From assembly GCA_018266955.1 (NCBI GenBank), contig JAFDZI010000036.1, positions 1 through 36,082 on the forward strand: a stretch of DNA of 36,082 nucleotides. Direction: 5' to 3'. Positions 1 through 8,291 of the stretch are shown piece after piece. The first letter of the stretch is position 1; every line of letters begins with the position of its first letter. This DNA comes from Bacteroidota bacterium (GTDB lineage Bacteria; Bacteroidota; Bacteroidia; Flavobacteriales; Weeksellaceae). The translations under genes were made by a program, and so were the position numbers. The notes beneath the pieces were generated by a model. That model did no database searches and had not been told where the DNA came from. It was given only the letters and a program-made list of their open reading frames with translations.

Positions 1-132
1 TAATAAAGTGTGAGTTTGCCCTGCAGCGGGGAATCATCTTTTTCTTCATTCAACAAGAAAAGATTATCTTTGGAAATTGTAAAAAAACAGATAACTCTGA
101 TGAGTATTCCTAAATGTGTAGGGTTAAAATAC

Positions 133-140
133 TAACTTTG
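133..140 (+). promoter_or_regulatory. Bacteroidetes -7 promoter element
   Basis: TAACTTTG matches TAnnTTTG exactly. It lies 30 nt before the ATG at 171 and inside the upstream extension of the open frame (which reaches 114). It therefore supports 171, not 114, as the start. No clear -33 TTG is present at the right distance. Confidence 0.45.
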
Positions 141-170
141 ATGATTCACTCAAAAATAAAAGACCGAATT

Positions 171-1571
171 ATGAACTTTAAAATATTTATTGCTTTTGCG
201 TGCTGGCTTGCATTGGTTTTGGTTTCCTGCAATCGGGACGAAATAGAATTTGACACGCCAAGTCAGGAACTCCGTTTTTCCAAAGACACGGTTTTTTGCG
301 ACACCGTATATCATCAGGTTCGTTCAGAAACTTATGCAGTAAAGGTTTATAATGATGAAGACAAAGACATCCTTATTCCAAAAATTGAGTTGGCAAGAGG
401 TAGTGGTTCTTTGTACAAAATAAATGTTGATGGCAAATCAGGCTTTGAATTTCAGAATGTACCTCTAAGAAAAAAAGACAGTCTTTATATATTTGTTGAA
501 ATAGCTCCAACCGCTACTGGTCCTGAAGCCATCGCTGAAGACCAAATTATTTTCCACAACGCTATGGGCAACCAACAGGTGACTTTATTTTCGGTTGTCC
601 AAGATGCCGAATTTTTTGTACAAACCACCGCTACACCAGTCAAGATTACCAGTAACACAACTTGGACCAGCAATAAAGCAAAAATAATCTATGGAAACCT
701 TCAGGTAGAACCCGGAGTAACCCTTAACATAAACCCAGATACCAAAGTTTATTTCCACAAAAACAGTGGCATGAAAATGGCCAATGCTTCTCAGCTTAAT
801 GTTAACGGCACATTGGGACACGAAGTTATTTTCCGAGGCGACAGAAACGACACCAAATACGATACCATCCCAAAAAATTGGAACAGCATTTCCTTTGATG
901 CTGGAACAACGCTCAATATGAATTATGCAAAAATTTTTGGTGGAACCCGAGGCTTGGAAATGAAACAGACGACGGCCAACATCAATAATTCCATAATACA
1001 TACATTTCAGGAATACGGAATTTATGCGGTACAATCGACAATTTCGGCTACTAATTTAGTGATGAACAATTGTGGAGAGGCCAACATCGGCATGTTCAAA
1101 GGTGGTTTTCTCAATCTTACCCATTGTACTTTGGCCAATTTTTGGGAAATGAATTCGGCCATGAATGCCTATTCTTTGTATGCAACCAACGAATGGGTAA
1201 ACCCAAGCGGTAGTACAGAAAATGCTGCCTTACATTTGGATATTAAAAATTCTATTTTATACGGCGCACAAGCAAATGCCGTTCAGTTCAAACCCATTTC
1301 CGGGCAGACTTTTAATTACGCAATGACCAATTGTTTATTAAAATACGACACTTCGGCAGGCTTTACCTTCGATGCTAATCCTTTAATAATTAATTCCATT
1401 AAAAACGAAAATCCAGCGTTTGTCAATCTTTCCATTGAAAAAATGAACCTAAGAGTAAAACCAAGCTCTGTGGCAAGAAACAAAGGAAACTTAACTGCGG
1501 CAGCATCGGTTCCGTTTGACATTGTGAATGTATCTCGATTGGTTAGCCCTACCTTGGGAGCATATCAATAA
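171..1571 (+). CDS. Secreted lipoprotein, right-handed parallel beta-helix type
   Basis: 466-aa protein with no recognised enzymatic motif. The N-terminus is a lipoprotein signal: MNFK, a hydrophobic stretch, then LVSC with the lipid-accepting Cys near residue 20, so it is probably anchored in the inner or outer membrane and exposed to periplasm or surface. The middle and C-terminal parts are rich in Asn, Thr and short beta repeats (for example VEPGVTLNINPDTKVYF and further NxxI/INNS turns), which is typical of parallel beta-helix proteins. The frame stays open back to 114, but the ATG at 171 is preferred because it gives a clean signal peptide and follows a TAnnTTTG element. Ligand and function are unknown; beta-helix folds occur in carbohydrate-active and structural surface proteins. 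Confidence 0.75.
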   Translation: MNFKIFIAFACWLALVLVSCNRDEIEFDTPSQELRFSKDTVFCDTVYHQVRSETYAVKVYNDEDKDILIPKIELARGSGSLYKINVDGKSGFEFQNVPLRKKDSLYIFVEIAPTATGPEAIAEDQIIFHNAMGNQQVTLFSVVQDAEFFVQTTATPVKITSNTTWTSNKAKIIYGNLQVEPGVTLNINPDTKVYFHKNSGMKMANASQLNVNGTLGHEVIFRGDRNDTKYDTIPKNWNSISFDAGTTLNMNYAKIFGGTRGLEMKQTTANINNSIIHTFQEYGIYAVQSTISATNLVMNNCGEANIGMFKGGFLNLTHCTLANFWEMNSAMNAYSLYATNEWVNPSGSTENAALHLDIKNSILYGAQANAVQFKPISGQTFNYAMTNCLLKYDTSAGFTFDANPLIINSIKNENPAFVNLSIEKMNLRVKPSSVARNKGNLTAAASVPFDIVNVSRLVSPTLGAYQ

Positions 1572-1632
1572 TTCAAACCAATTTAGTACTACGATTAATT
1601 CTTTTTTAAACTAAATTCTGAAATAAAAAAAT

Positions 1633-1959
1633 ATGGAAATAACCACACTTCAGACACAGGTAGATGAATGGATTAAAACCATCGGGGTTCGTTATTTTAA
1701 CGAATTGACCAATATGGCCATACTAACCGAAGAAGTGGGCGAAGTGGCCAGAGTAATTGCTAGAAGATACGGAGAACAAAGCGAAAAAGAAAGTGACAAA
1801 AGCAAGGATTTGGGTGAGGAATTGGCCGATGTACTTTTTGTCACCTTATGTTTGGCCAACCAAACAGGAACCAATCTGCAAGAAGCCTTCGACAAAAAAA
1901 TGAAATTGAAAACCGAAAGAGATGCTCAAAGGCATGTGCAAAATCCCAAACTGAAATAA
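1633..1959 (+). CDS. MazG-like nucleotide pyrophosphohydrolase
   Basis: 108-aa all-helical protein of the MazG/dUTPase-like NTP pyrophosphohydrolase superfamily, which hydrolyses (d)NTPs to NMP and pyrophosphate using Mg2+. The metal-binding signature is visible: EEVGE at residues 33-37, then about 25 residues later GEELADV with E63 and D66, giving the ExxE...ExxD pattern. This is the short single-domain form, not the two-domain E. coli MazG. It starts a compact plus-strand run: aroA begins 8 nt after its stop, followed closely by a dehydrogenase and an outer-membrane protein. Its own substrate cannot be read from sequence; house-cleaning of non-canonical nucleotides is the usual role. Confidence 0.85.
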   Translation: MEITTLQTQVDEWIKTIGVRYFNELTNMAILTEEVGEVARVIARRYGEQSEKESDKSKDLGEELADVLFVTLCLANQTGTNLQEAFDKKMKLKTERDAQRHVQNPKLK

Positions 1960-1967
1960 TTTCTGTA

Positions 1968-3203
1968 ATGGAAGTATTGTTGCTAAAAAAAAAAATAGTA
2001 TTAAACGATAAAATGATAAATATTGGCGGCTCTAAGAGTTTGTCTAATCGTTGGCTCATCTTGCAACAAACCTTCCCAAATCTTCGATTGGAAAACCTGT
2101 CCACAGCGGAAGATACCGTTTTACTTCAAAAAGCACTTCTACAGAACGCTACGGTGGTAGATGTACATCATGCTGGAACAGCCATGAGGTTTCTTTGTTC
2201 CTTTTTCTCCATTCAAAACGGAAAAACTGTCATCCTTACCGGTTCGGAAAGATTAAAACAAAGACCAATTCATGATTTGGTTCTGGCCCTAAGAAGTTTG
2301 GGCGCAGAAATAGAATATTTAGAAAAAGAAGGCTTTCCCCCTTTGAAAATTAAAGGAAAAAAAATTGAAAATAATCGGGTATCCATACAAGCTGGAATTT
2401 CTTCGCAATTCATCACATCATTATTATTGATGGGTGCACAATTGGACCAAGGATTAACCATACAACTAGAGGGCAAATTAACCTCTCGGCCGTATTTGGA
2501 AATGAGTATTTCTATATTAAAAGAACTTGGCATCAATGTACATTGGGCAGAAAATCTCATTCAAACTGCGCCAACAAAGGAATTCACTATGGCCAAAACC
2601 ATAAAAATTGAAAGCGACTGGTCATCAGCAAGTTATTTTTACGCCATTGTTGCTTTAGGAAAAGTACCTTTATCCCTAAGTTATTTTGCTGAAAAATCCC
2701 TTCAAGGAGATAGTATTTTGGCTGAAATTTTCAATACTTATTTTGGTATTACAACTGAATTTAATCAAAAAGATTTATCCATCCGATTGTTACCCAACCC
2801 TGAGTTTCGAGCACCAAAGAATATTTATTTAAATTTAAACCAAAGTCCGGATATCGCTCAAACCCTTTGCGTGGTAGCCACAGCATTGCAAATCCCTTTT
2901 CATTTTGATGGTTTGCATACTTTAAAAATAAAAGAAACCGACCGATTGCTTGCCTTACAAAATGAACTTGCAAAATTGGGCTGCAAGACAGAAATAACCG
3001 AACACAGTATTCGCAGTCTCTGTTTTGATAAAACAAATCGTCCCATCCGCATTGCTACTTACCAAGACCACCGGATGGCAATGAGTTTCGCTCCTTTTTG
3101 TTTCATCCAAGATATTGAAATAGAAGAGCCTGAGGTGGTGAGCAAATCTTATCCTGATTTTTGGAAAGATTTTGAAAGTATCTCTCAAAATTTTTCAACC
3201 TAA
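1968..3203 (+). CDS. aroA: 3-phosphoshikimate 1-carboxyvinyltransferase (EPSP synthase)
   Basis: Sixth step of the shikimate pathway: transfer of enolpyruvyl from PEP to shikimate-3-phosphate in the cytoplasm. Family motifs are present in order: GGSKSLSNR (residues 20-28), AGTAMRF (69-75), RPIHDL (99-104), SDWSSASYF (216-224), SPD with catalytic Asp294, KETDR with catalytic Glu323, and DHRMAM (367-372). At 411 aa it is slightly shorter than the usual 425-430. The frame is open further upstream through mazG, but the ATG at 1968 just after the mazG stop is the natural start. The position equivalent to E. coli Pro101 is Phe75. Translational coupling with mazG (8-nt gap) and the following gene (18 nt) suggests one operon. 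Confidence 0.95.
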   Translation: MEVLLLKKKIVLNDKMINIGGSKSLSNRWLILQQTFPNLRLENLSTAEDTVLLQKALLQNATVVDVHHAGTAMRFLCSFFSIQNGKTVILTGSERLKQRPIHDLVLALRSLGAEIEYLEKEGFPPLKIKGKKIENNRVSIQAGISSQFITSLLLMGAQLDQGLTIQLEGKLTSRPYLEMSISILKELGINVHWAENLIQTAPTKEFTMAKTIKIESDWSSASYFYAIVALGKVPLSLSYFAEKSLQGDSILAEIFNTYFGITTEFNQKDLSIRLLPNPEFRAPKNIYLNLNQSPDIAQTLCVVATALQIPFHFDGLHTLKIKETDRLLALQNELAKLGCKTEITEHSIRSLCFDKTNRPIRIATYQDHRMAMSFAPFCFIQDIEIEEPEVVSKSYPDFWKDFESISQNFST

Positions 3204-3221
3204 ATTTCGTTTTTATAATAT

Positions 3222-4022
3222 ATGAATTCAAAAAAAGTCATCCTGATTACCGGAACCTCCTCTGGAATTGGTTTTAATCTTGCAGAAACCCTTGGTAAAG
3301 AAGGACACAAAGTGTATGGATTGAGTAGAAAGGTGGTCCTATCTGATTATTTTACCAGTCTGTCGGTGGACATCACCAATAAAAATGAAATTGACCTAGC
3401 CATTACACAAATTACCAATATTGAAGGCAGAATAGATGTACTCATCAATAATGCCGGCATGGGAATGGTGGGCCCTGTGGAAGACACAACAAAGGAAGAT
3501 ATCTGGAACTTGTTTAACCTGAATTTGGTGGGAGCAGTGCAGATGATGACGGCTGTTTTGCCCATGATGAGAGCACAAAAAAGGGGACAAATTATTAATA
3601 TTTCTAGTATAGGTTCGGAAATGGGATTACCTTTTCGAGGTTTTTACTCGGCGTCCAAATCGGCATTAGATAAAATAACCGAAGCCATTCGTTACGAGGT
3701 TAGGACTTGGGACATACAGATTTGTGCCTTGCATTTGGGAGACATACAAACCAAAATTGCCGACCATAGGGTAAAGACTAAAGTTAGTGATTCCTACCTT
3801 CCAATATTCAGCAAAGTATATGGACTAATGAATGCTCATGTGGACCAAGGCAATACTCCAGATGAAGTTTCCGTTTATATACAAAGTTTACTTAAAAAAA
3901 ATATATGGAAAGCACACTATTATTTTGGGCAATTCGGTCAAAAAATTGGTGTGCCACTTAAATGGATATTACCACAAAATTTCTATGAAAAACTTATGAG
4001 AAAATACAACCAAATGGATTGA
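3222..4022 (+). CDS. Short-chain dehydrogenase/reductase (classical SDR)
   Basis: 266-aa NAD(P)-dependent oxidoreductase. It shows the classical SDR features: nucleotide-binding TGTSSGIG at residues 10-17, structural NNAG at 76-79, a catalytic Ser around 128-129 in NISSIGS, and YSASK with catalytic Tyr142 and Lys146. The region after the active site (LHLGDIQTKI) is the usual substrate-loop position but does not reveal the substrate. It sits 18 nt after aroA and 17 nt before the next gene's ATG, so it is probably co-transcribed with them. Nothing links it to aromatic synthesis; a lipid or small-carbonyl substrate is equally possible. Confidence 0.9.
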   Translation: MNSKKVILITGTSSGIGFNLAETLGKEGHKVYGLSRKVVLSDYFTSLSVDITNKNEIDLAITQITNIEGRIDVLINNAGMGMVGPVEDTTKEDIWNLFNLNLVGAVQMMTAVLPMMRAQKRGQIINISSIGSEMGLPFRGFYSASKSALDKITEAIRYEVRTWDIQICALHLGDIQTKIADHRVKTKVSDSYLPIFSKVYGLMNAHVDQGNTPDEVSVYIQSLLKKNIWKAHYYFGQFGQKIGVPLKWILPQNFYEKLMRKYNQMD

Positions 4023-4039
4023 TTTTTGATCAACACACT

Positions 4040-5644
4040 ATGCAAAGAGTCTTATTTTTCATTTTTATTGTTTTCCCTCTTTTGTTGTTTTCACAGCAAA
4101 AAACATTTGTGTTGATCGATAAAGAAACACAAAAACAATATGTGAAAAAGGACTCCCTTTCGGCCGTGAAATTTCTGGACTCATTGGTGGAAAAAAATTA
4201 CTACTTCGCAAAAATACTTTCGGTAACAAAAGAAAACTCTAAAACCAGCATTTGGTTTGACAAAGGCAAAAATTACAATCAGGCTTTTGTAAAAGTTACG
4301 CCTGAGGTTTCCAAAGAATTTTCTATTCCTACAGATTTTCTGACCAAAAATTTAGATTCTTTAAAGCAAGTATTCCATCAAAATAGGGTGGACAAAGGAT
4401 TTAGCTTTTCCAGAATCAAGACGAAATATCTTGGCTTAAAAAACGACATTCCATGGGTAGAACTTTCTGTGTACCAACACCAACAAAGGAAAATAGATGG
4501 TTTTGTGGTGAAGGGCTATGATAAAGTACCCAAGAGATTCATCAAGAATTTAGAAAAAGAATTTAACCAAAAAATCTATGGCAACAAAAACTTATTGTCC
4601 CTACAGAAAGCATTGCAAAGCCATCCTTTTGTTGCATTAGAACGACCACCACAAACTTTGTTCACTAAAGATTCTACTGACATTTATCTTTTTCTTCGAA
4701 AGAAAAAATCCAACTCTTTTGATGGCGTTTTGGGATTTGGAAATGACAAGAGCGAAAAATTCACCATCAACGGAACACTGGATGTAAATTTCAGAAACCT
4801 TTTCAATGGCTTTGAGGCTATTTCTTTATTTTGGCAAAGAAATCCGGACAGTGGACAAAATTTTGATTTAAAGGTAGATGTTCCTTATGTTTTGGGATCG
4901 AATGTGGGAATAAACCTACAAACCAACATCTACAAGCAAGATTCTACTTATGCCAATTTTAAATTTAGACCTTCGGTATATTATCATTTAAGCAACAGAC
5001 AAAAATTAGGAGTACGAGGGAATTTAGAAACCTCTACCGTTACCCAAACCAGCTTTACCGAAGGAAAAGACTACAACAAAACTGGTATTGGCTTGTGGTA
5101 CGACTTTACAGAGCCTACAGAAATAGAACTTTTCCGACACAGAACCCGAATATTGGCAGAAGCCTCTTATATGTCGGTTTTTTACCAAGCTGATGACCAA
5201 ACTGCCAGTCAGAAATATTATTTTTTATCCGCCGAAAGAAACCTACACCTCACTGGCAATCACTATATTAACCTTAGAGGAGAAAGTGCCTTTTTGCAAT
5301 CCCAACTAGCATTCACCACCAATGAATTACTCAGATTGGGAGGTTGGAACTCTTTGCGAGGTTTTAATGAAAGTTCGTTATTGGGAAATTTTTATTATTA
5401 TGGCACAGCAGAATACAGGTATTTAATAGGAAATCAAGCTTTTTTTGATATCTTTGGGCAATATGGACAAATGGACAACAAAAATTTAAAAACTCAAACT
5501 CAATTGTACAGTGTAGGTTTGGGTTTTCACTTCTTTTTACCCATCGGTTTGATGAGTTTTCAGATATCCAACGGAAATCCTGTGGGGAATCCTATTAAAT
5601 TTAGTGACACAAAAATCCATTGGGGAATTTTGGCTAAATTTTAA
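4040..5644 (+). CDS. BamA/TamA-like outer-membrane beta-barrel protein
   Basis: 534-aa outer-membrane protein. It has a Sec signal peptide (MQRVLFF...LLLFSQQ, cleavage near residue 18), then a POTRA-like periplasmic segment around residues 140-215 (VVKGYDKVPKRFIKNLE...LQKALQSHPFV), and a C-terminal barrel of alternating hydrophobic/aromatic strands. SLRGF near residue 437 resembles the conserved (V/I)RGF motif of Omp85 proteins, and the protein ends in Phe as many barrel proteins do. The frame could start at a TTG at 4019, but the ATG at 4040 begins the signal peptide. It is the last gene of the mazG-aroA-SDR run. It is much shorter than BamA (about 800 aa), so a dedicated transport or assembly role is more likely than general barrel assembly. 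The substrate is unknown. Confidence 0.75.
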   Translation: MQRVLFFIFIVFPLLLFSQQKTFVLIDKETQKQYVKKDSLSAVKFLDSLVEKNYYFAKILSVTKENSKTSIWFDKGKNYNQAFVKVTPEVSKEFSIPTDFLTKNLDSLKQVFHQNRVDKGFSFSRIKTKYLGLKNDIPWVELSVYQHQQRKIDGFVVKGYDKVPKRFIKNLEKEFNQKIYGNKNLLSLQKALQSHPFVALERPPQTLFTKDSTDIYLFLRKKKSNSFDGVLGFGNDKSEKFTINGTLDVNFRNLFNGFEAISLFWQRNPDSGQNFDLKVDVPYVLGSNVGINLQTNIYKQDSTYANFKFRPSVYYHLSNRQKLGVRGNLETSTVTQTSFTEGKDYNKTGIGLWYDFTEPTEIELFRHRTRILAEASYMSVFYQADDQTASQKYYFLSAERNLHLTGNHYINLRGESAFLQSQLAFTTNELLRLGGWNSLRGFNESSLLGNFYYYGTAEYRYLIGNQAFFDIFGQYGQMDNKNLKTQTQLYSVGLGFHFFLPIGLMSFQISNGNPVGNPIKFSDTKIHWGILAKF

Positions 5645-5673
5645 TAAATTATGTTAAATGTAAGTGCTATACA

Positions 5674-5703
5674 TTGCATAACGAATTAAAAGTCATACTT
5701 TTG
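5674..5703 (+). promoter_or_regulatory. Bacteroidetes-type promoter (TTG-N19-TACTTTTG)
   Basis: TTG at 5674-5676, a 19-nt spacer, and TACTTTTG at 5696-5703 match the Flavobacterium -33/-7 consensus in sequence and spacing. Transcription would start near 5708, giving a leader of about 35 nt for the gene at 5742. Confidence 0.75.
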
Positions 5704-5741
5704 CTCGGTTTAAAAATCTATTATATTATTAATTATATACA

Positions 5742-7550
5742 ATGAAGAAGAAACAAATTCATAATTTCCATATTCCGGTTATGGGATTGTCGTACACGAT
5801 TGATAGCCCGATTCGTGTTGCCCAATACGGAATTTCTTCTGTGGTTTCCATCATCGACGATGAAATCTTGGAGAAAATGAGTGAGTTCTATAGTAAGAAA
5901 TTCAACTTTTCTTATGAAGGAATTTCCAAAAAAGTCGATGACTATAGAGCGAAAAGAATTACGGCTTATTTGGATATGATGGACGAAATTGTTGGATCTA
6001 AATTCGAATCATTCAAAGAAGAATTGGCAAAAAACAAAACGGCTTTAAATGATTTCATCAACATGCTGCCGAGTACTTCGGAACTAAAAGAAGGCTTGCA
6101 AACGCTGATACAGAATAAAAAAGAAGACATTTCCAATTCTATTAAAGCTTTTGTTGACAAACATTTGCACCCTGGAGACATTGATGTAAACATCATGACC
6201 AAAGTGGACAAAGACAATTTCAACAAGAAGCACCAATTGCCGGTGATCCATAACGATGCACATTCTGCCCTTAGAGGTTTTGGAAAATCCAAACTAAATT
6301 CGTCTCTGGTTCTTTCTGCCGGGATGAATCCTAGATTGTACAGCTACTTAGAAGAATTTGAAGATTTTTATCCGGATGCGGAAGGCAACATTAAGAAGAA
6401 AATTATTCTTAAAGTTTCAGATTTCCGTTCGGCCATTATTCAAGGGAATTTCTTAGCCAAAAAAGGGATCTGGGTTTCCGAATACAGAATAGAATCGGGT
6501 TTAAATTGCGGTGGGCACGCATTTGCAACCGAAGGACTACTCATGGGACCTATCCTTGAAGAATTTAAACAAAAAAAATCCGAAATTATTGCTTCGGCAT
6601 TTCCTATGTTAAAAACTGCTTTGGAACAAAAAGGTAAAGTAGTTCCAAAAGAAACTTTGGACATACAAATATCTGTACAAGGTGGTGTAGGAACGGCTGA
6701 AGAGCACGATTTTTTACTTTCTAATTTTGATGTCAACAGCATTGGTTGGGGATCTCCATTTTTATTGGTTCCGGAAGCAACTTCTGTAGATAAAGAAACC
6801 CGAGATTTACTGGCCAAATCTAAAGAAAACGACTTTTACATTTCGCACATATCTCCTTTGGGGGTTCCGTTCAATACCGTTAGAGGCACTTCCAATGAAA
6901 TCATCAACAATGCTAAGCACGAACACGGAAAATACGGTAGTTCTTGTCCTAAAAAATTATTGGCACTGAGTAAAGAGTTTGGGCCAGAAGGAATTTGTAC
7001 CGCATCTACCAAGTACCAAAAAGTAAAATTGGCCGATTTAGAAGCTGAAAAGCCAAATATTTCCGAAGATTTGTACCAGAAAAAATTCAATAAAATCATT
7101 GAAAAAGCTTGTTTGTGTGTAGGTTTGGTTAATTCTTCTTACATGGATCACGACATCAAAATAAAAGGTGAAAAGCAAGGAGTAGTGGTTTGTCCTGGGC
7201 CTAACTTAGCCTATTTTGACAAAGAGGTTACACTTTTGGATATGGTGAAACACATCTATGGCACACACAATGTATTGCCAGACGAAAGAAGACCCAATGT
7301 ATTTGTAAATGAACTAAAACTTTATGTAGATTATTTAAATGCTGAAATATCTAATTTCACGGATGAACTCACAAAAAATCAAGTGAAAAAATGGCAAGCT
7401 TTTAAAGACAATTTACTAAGTGGTGTTTCTTATTACGAGGAAATGTTTAGCAAAACTACTTTCTTTAAAACTAATTTAGATAAAATTAAATTGCAACTTA
7501 AAGACTATCAGTCGAAGATTAATGCCATCCAAATCCCACAATTAGGATAA
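5742..7550 (+). CDS. Conserved protein of unknown function, TIM-barrel-like with six cysteines
   Basis: 602-aa soluble protein with no signal peptide. I recognise it as a type common in Bacteroidetes but not its function. Highly conserved-looking blocks are the N-terminal IPVMGLSYTIDSPIRVA, NCGGHAFATEG (C256), VQGGVGTAEEH (312-322), SIGWGSPFLLVPEA (333-346), ISPLGVPFN (370-378), SSCPKK (C402), GICTAS (C419), ACLCVGL (C457 and C459) and VVCPGPN (C484). The Gly-rich blocks followed by hydrophobic strands resemble FMN-binding TIM-barrel enzymes such as glutamate synthase or nitronate monooxygenase, and the Cys cluster could bind iron-sulfur or zinc; both are inferences. It is monocistronic, with a good promoter upstream and a strong terminator downstream. 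Confidence 0.85.
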   Translation: MKKKQIHNFHIPVMGLSYTIDSPIRVAQYGISSVVSIIDDEILEKMSEFYSKKFNFSYEGISKKVDDYRAKRITAYLDMMDEIVGSKFESFKEELAKNKTALNDFINMLPSTSELKEGLQTLIQNKKEDISNSIKAFVDKHLHPGDIDVNIMTKVDKDNFNKKHQLPVIHNDAHSALRGFGKSKLNSSLVLSAGMNPRLYSYLEEFEDFYPDAEGNIKKKIILKVSDFRSAIIQGNFLAKKGIWVSEYRIESGLNCGGHAFATEGLLMGPILEEFKQKKSEIIASAFPMLKTALEQKGKVVPKETLDIQISVQGGVGTAEEHDFLLSNFDVNSIGWGSPFLLVPEATSVDKETRDLLAKSKENDFYISHISPLGVPFNTVRGTSNEIINNAKHEHGKYGSSCPKKLLALSKEFGPEGICTASTKYQKVKLADLEAEKPNISEDLYQKKFNKIIEKACLCVGLVNSSYMDHDIKIKGEKQGVVVCPGPNLAYFDKEVTLLDMVKHIYGTHNVLPDERRPNVFVNELKLYVDYLNAEISNFTDELTKNQVKKWQAFKDNLLSGVSYYEEMFSKTTFFKTNLDKIKLQLKDYQSKINAIQIPQLG

Positions 7551-7574
7551 TCTTTTTCTTCAATGCACAACGAT

Positions 7575-7609
7575 AAACCGCTCCCAGAAATGGCAGCGGT
7601 TTTTGTTTT
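7575..7609 (+). terminator. Rho-independent terminator of the 602-aa gene
   Basis: AAACCGCT (7575-7582) pairs with AGCGGTTT (7595-7602) around a 12-nt loop and is followed by a T-rich tail. It lies 25 nt after the stop codon at 7550. Confidence 0.8.
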
Positions 7610-7629
7610 CTATTAGAATTTAAAGACAT

Positions 7630-7660
7630 AAAAAAAACTTCAATTTTGAAGTTCTTTTTT
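7630..7660. terminator. Bidirectional terminator between convergent genes
   Basis: AACTTCAA/TTGAAGTT (7636-7653) is a perfect 8-bp stem with a two-base loop. It has an A run on its left and a T run on its right, so it can end transcription from both the gene ending at 7550 (+) and the gene ending at 7680 (-). Confidence 0.7.
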
Positions 7661-7679
7661 CAATTGTCAAAAAAAATTA

Positions 7680-8267
7680 TTATTGTTCAGCCTCCCAAAA
7701 AGTCCATTGCGCACCGTTATATACAGCCAGTCTCTTATGAGTCCCATTAAGATACACCATCATTCCAGGAGCGGGATTTTTAATATCATCTGTACTCGAA
7801 ACTTGTGGTAACAACATTGTTTGAGTATTGGATTCTAAAATCAAAACTCCTTTTGCTGCTGAATTCTTAGCTCCAATTACAGCTTTTGCGGTAGGCAATT
7901 CTGTGGAAGAATTTTGAACGGACATATAATCAACAGGAGCATTCAGATTGGCTTTAGTCCCATTGCTCAAATCTACCCAACCTCTATAATCTGCATTGGG
8001 GTTATTGGGGGCATAGAGTCTCATTTTAGCAGCGCTTGCGTTGTTTTCGCTGGCATCCAACAAAAGCGTTCCTGGTGTTAAATCTACATTCTGAGGTAAA
8101 GTACGCACATAAGGAAGAATGATTCCTTTATTTTGACCTGCTTCAAACTCAAGTAAGACGGCTGATTTTTTATCTGCGGGTGCCGTTCCGTTAGTTCCAC
8201 CGATGATGACCTGCGAAAAACCAAAAACAGACATACAAACACTTATGATAGAGAAAAATAATTTCAT
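7680..8267 (-). CDS. Secreted protein sharing a C-terminal module with its upstream neighbour
   Basis: 195-aa exported protein with a clear signal peptide (MKLFFSIIS...GFSQ, about 19 aa). No enzyme motif is visible. The C-terminal 60 residues (ILESNTQTMLLPQV...PGMMVYLNG...LAVYNGAQWTFWE) have the same order of elements as the last 80 residues of the preceding gene product (ALESNTQGFVITRM...EGMMSYDT...LKIFTNGNWKCF). They look like one domain, also familiar from flavobacterial surface proteins. It begins 24 nt after the stop of that gene, so the two are almost certainly co-transcribed and probably act together at the cell surface. No type IX secretion C-terminal signal is recognisable. Confidence 0.75.
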   Translation of the reverse strand: MKLFFSIISVCMSVFGFSQVIIGGTNGTAPADKKSAVLLEFEAGQNKGIILPYVRTLPQNVDLTPGTLLLDASENNASAAKMRLYAPNNPNADYRGWVDLSNGTKANLNAPVDYMSVQNSSTELPTAKAVIGAKNSAAKGVLILESNTQTMLLPQVSSTDDIKNPAPGMMVYLNGTHKRLAVYNGAQWTFWEAEQ

Positions 8268-8291
8268 TTTTTTAAAATTTTGAATGATAAA

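Noticed and set aside
1..113. Minus-strand open frame (reading ...SKDNLFLLNEEKDDSPLQGK...) running off the left edge
   Set aside because: It looks protein-like but has no ATG in the visible part and too little sequence to identify; the plus strand begins with tandem stops, so an upstream gene may end here instead.
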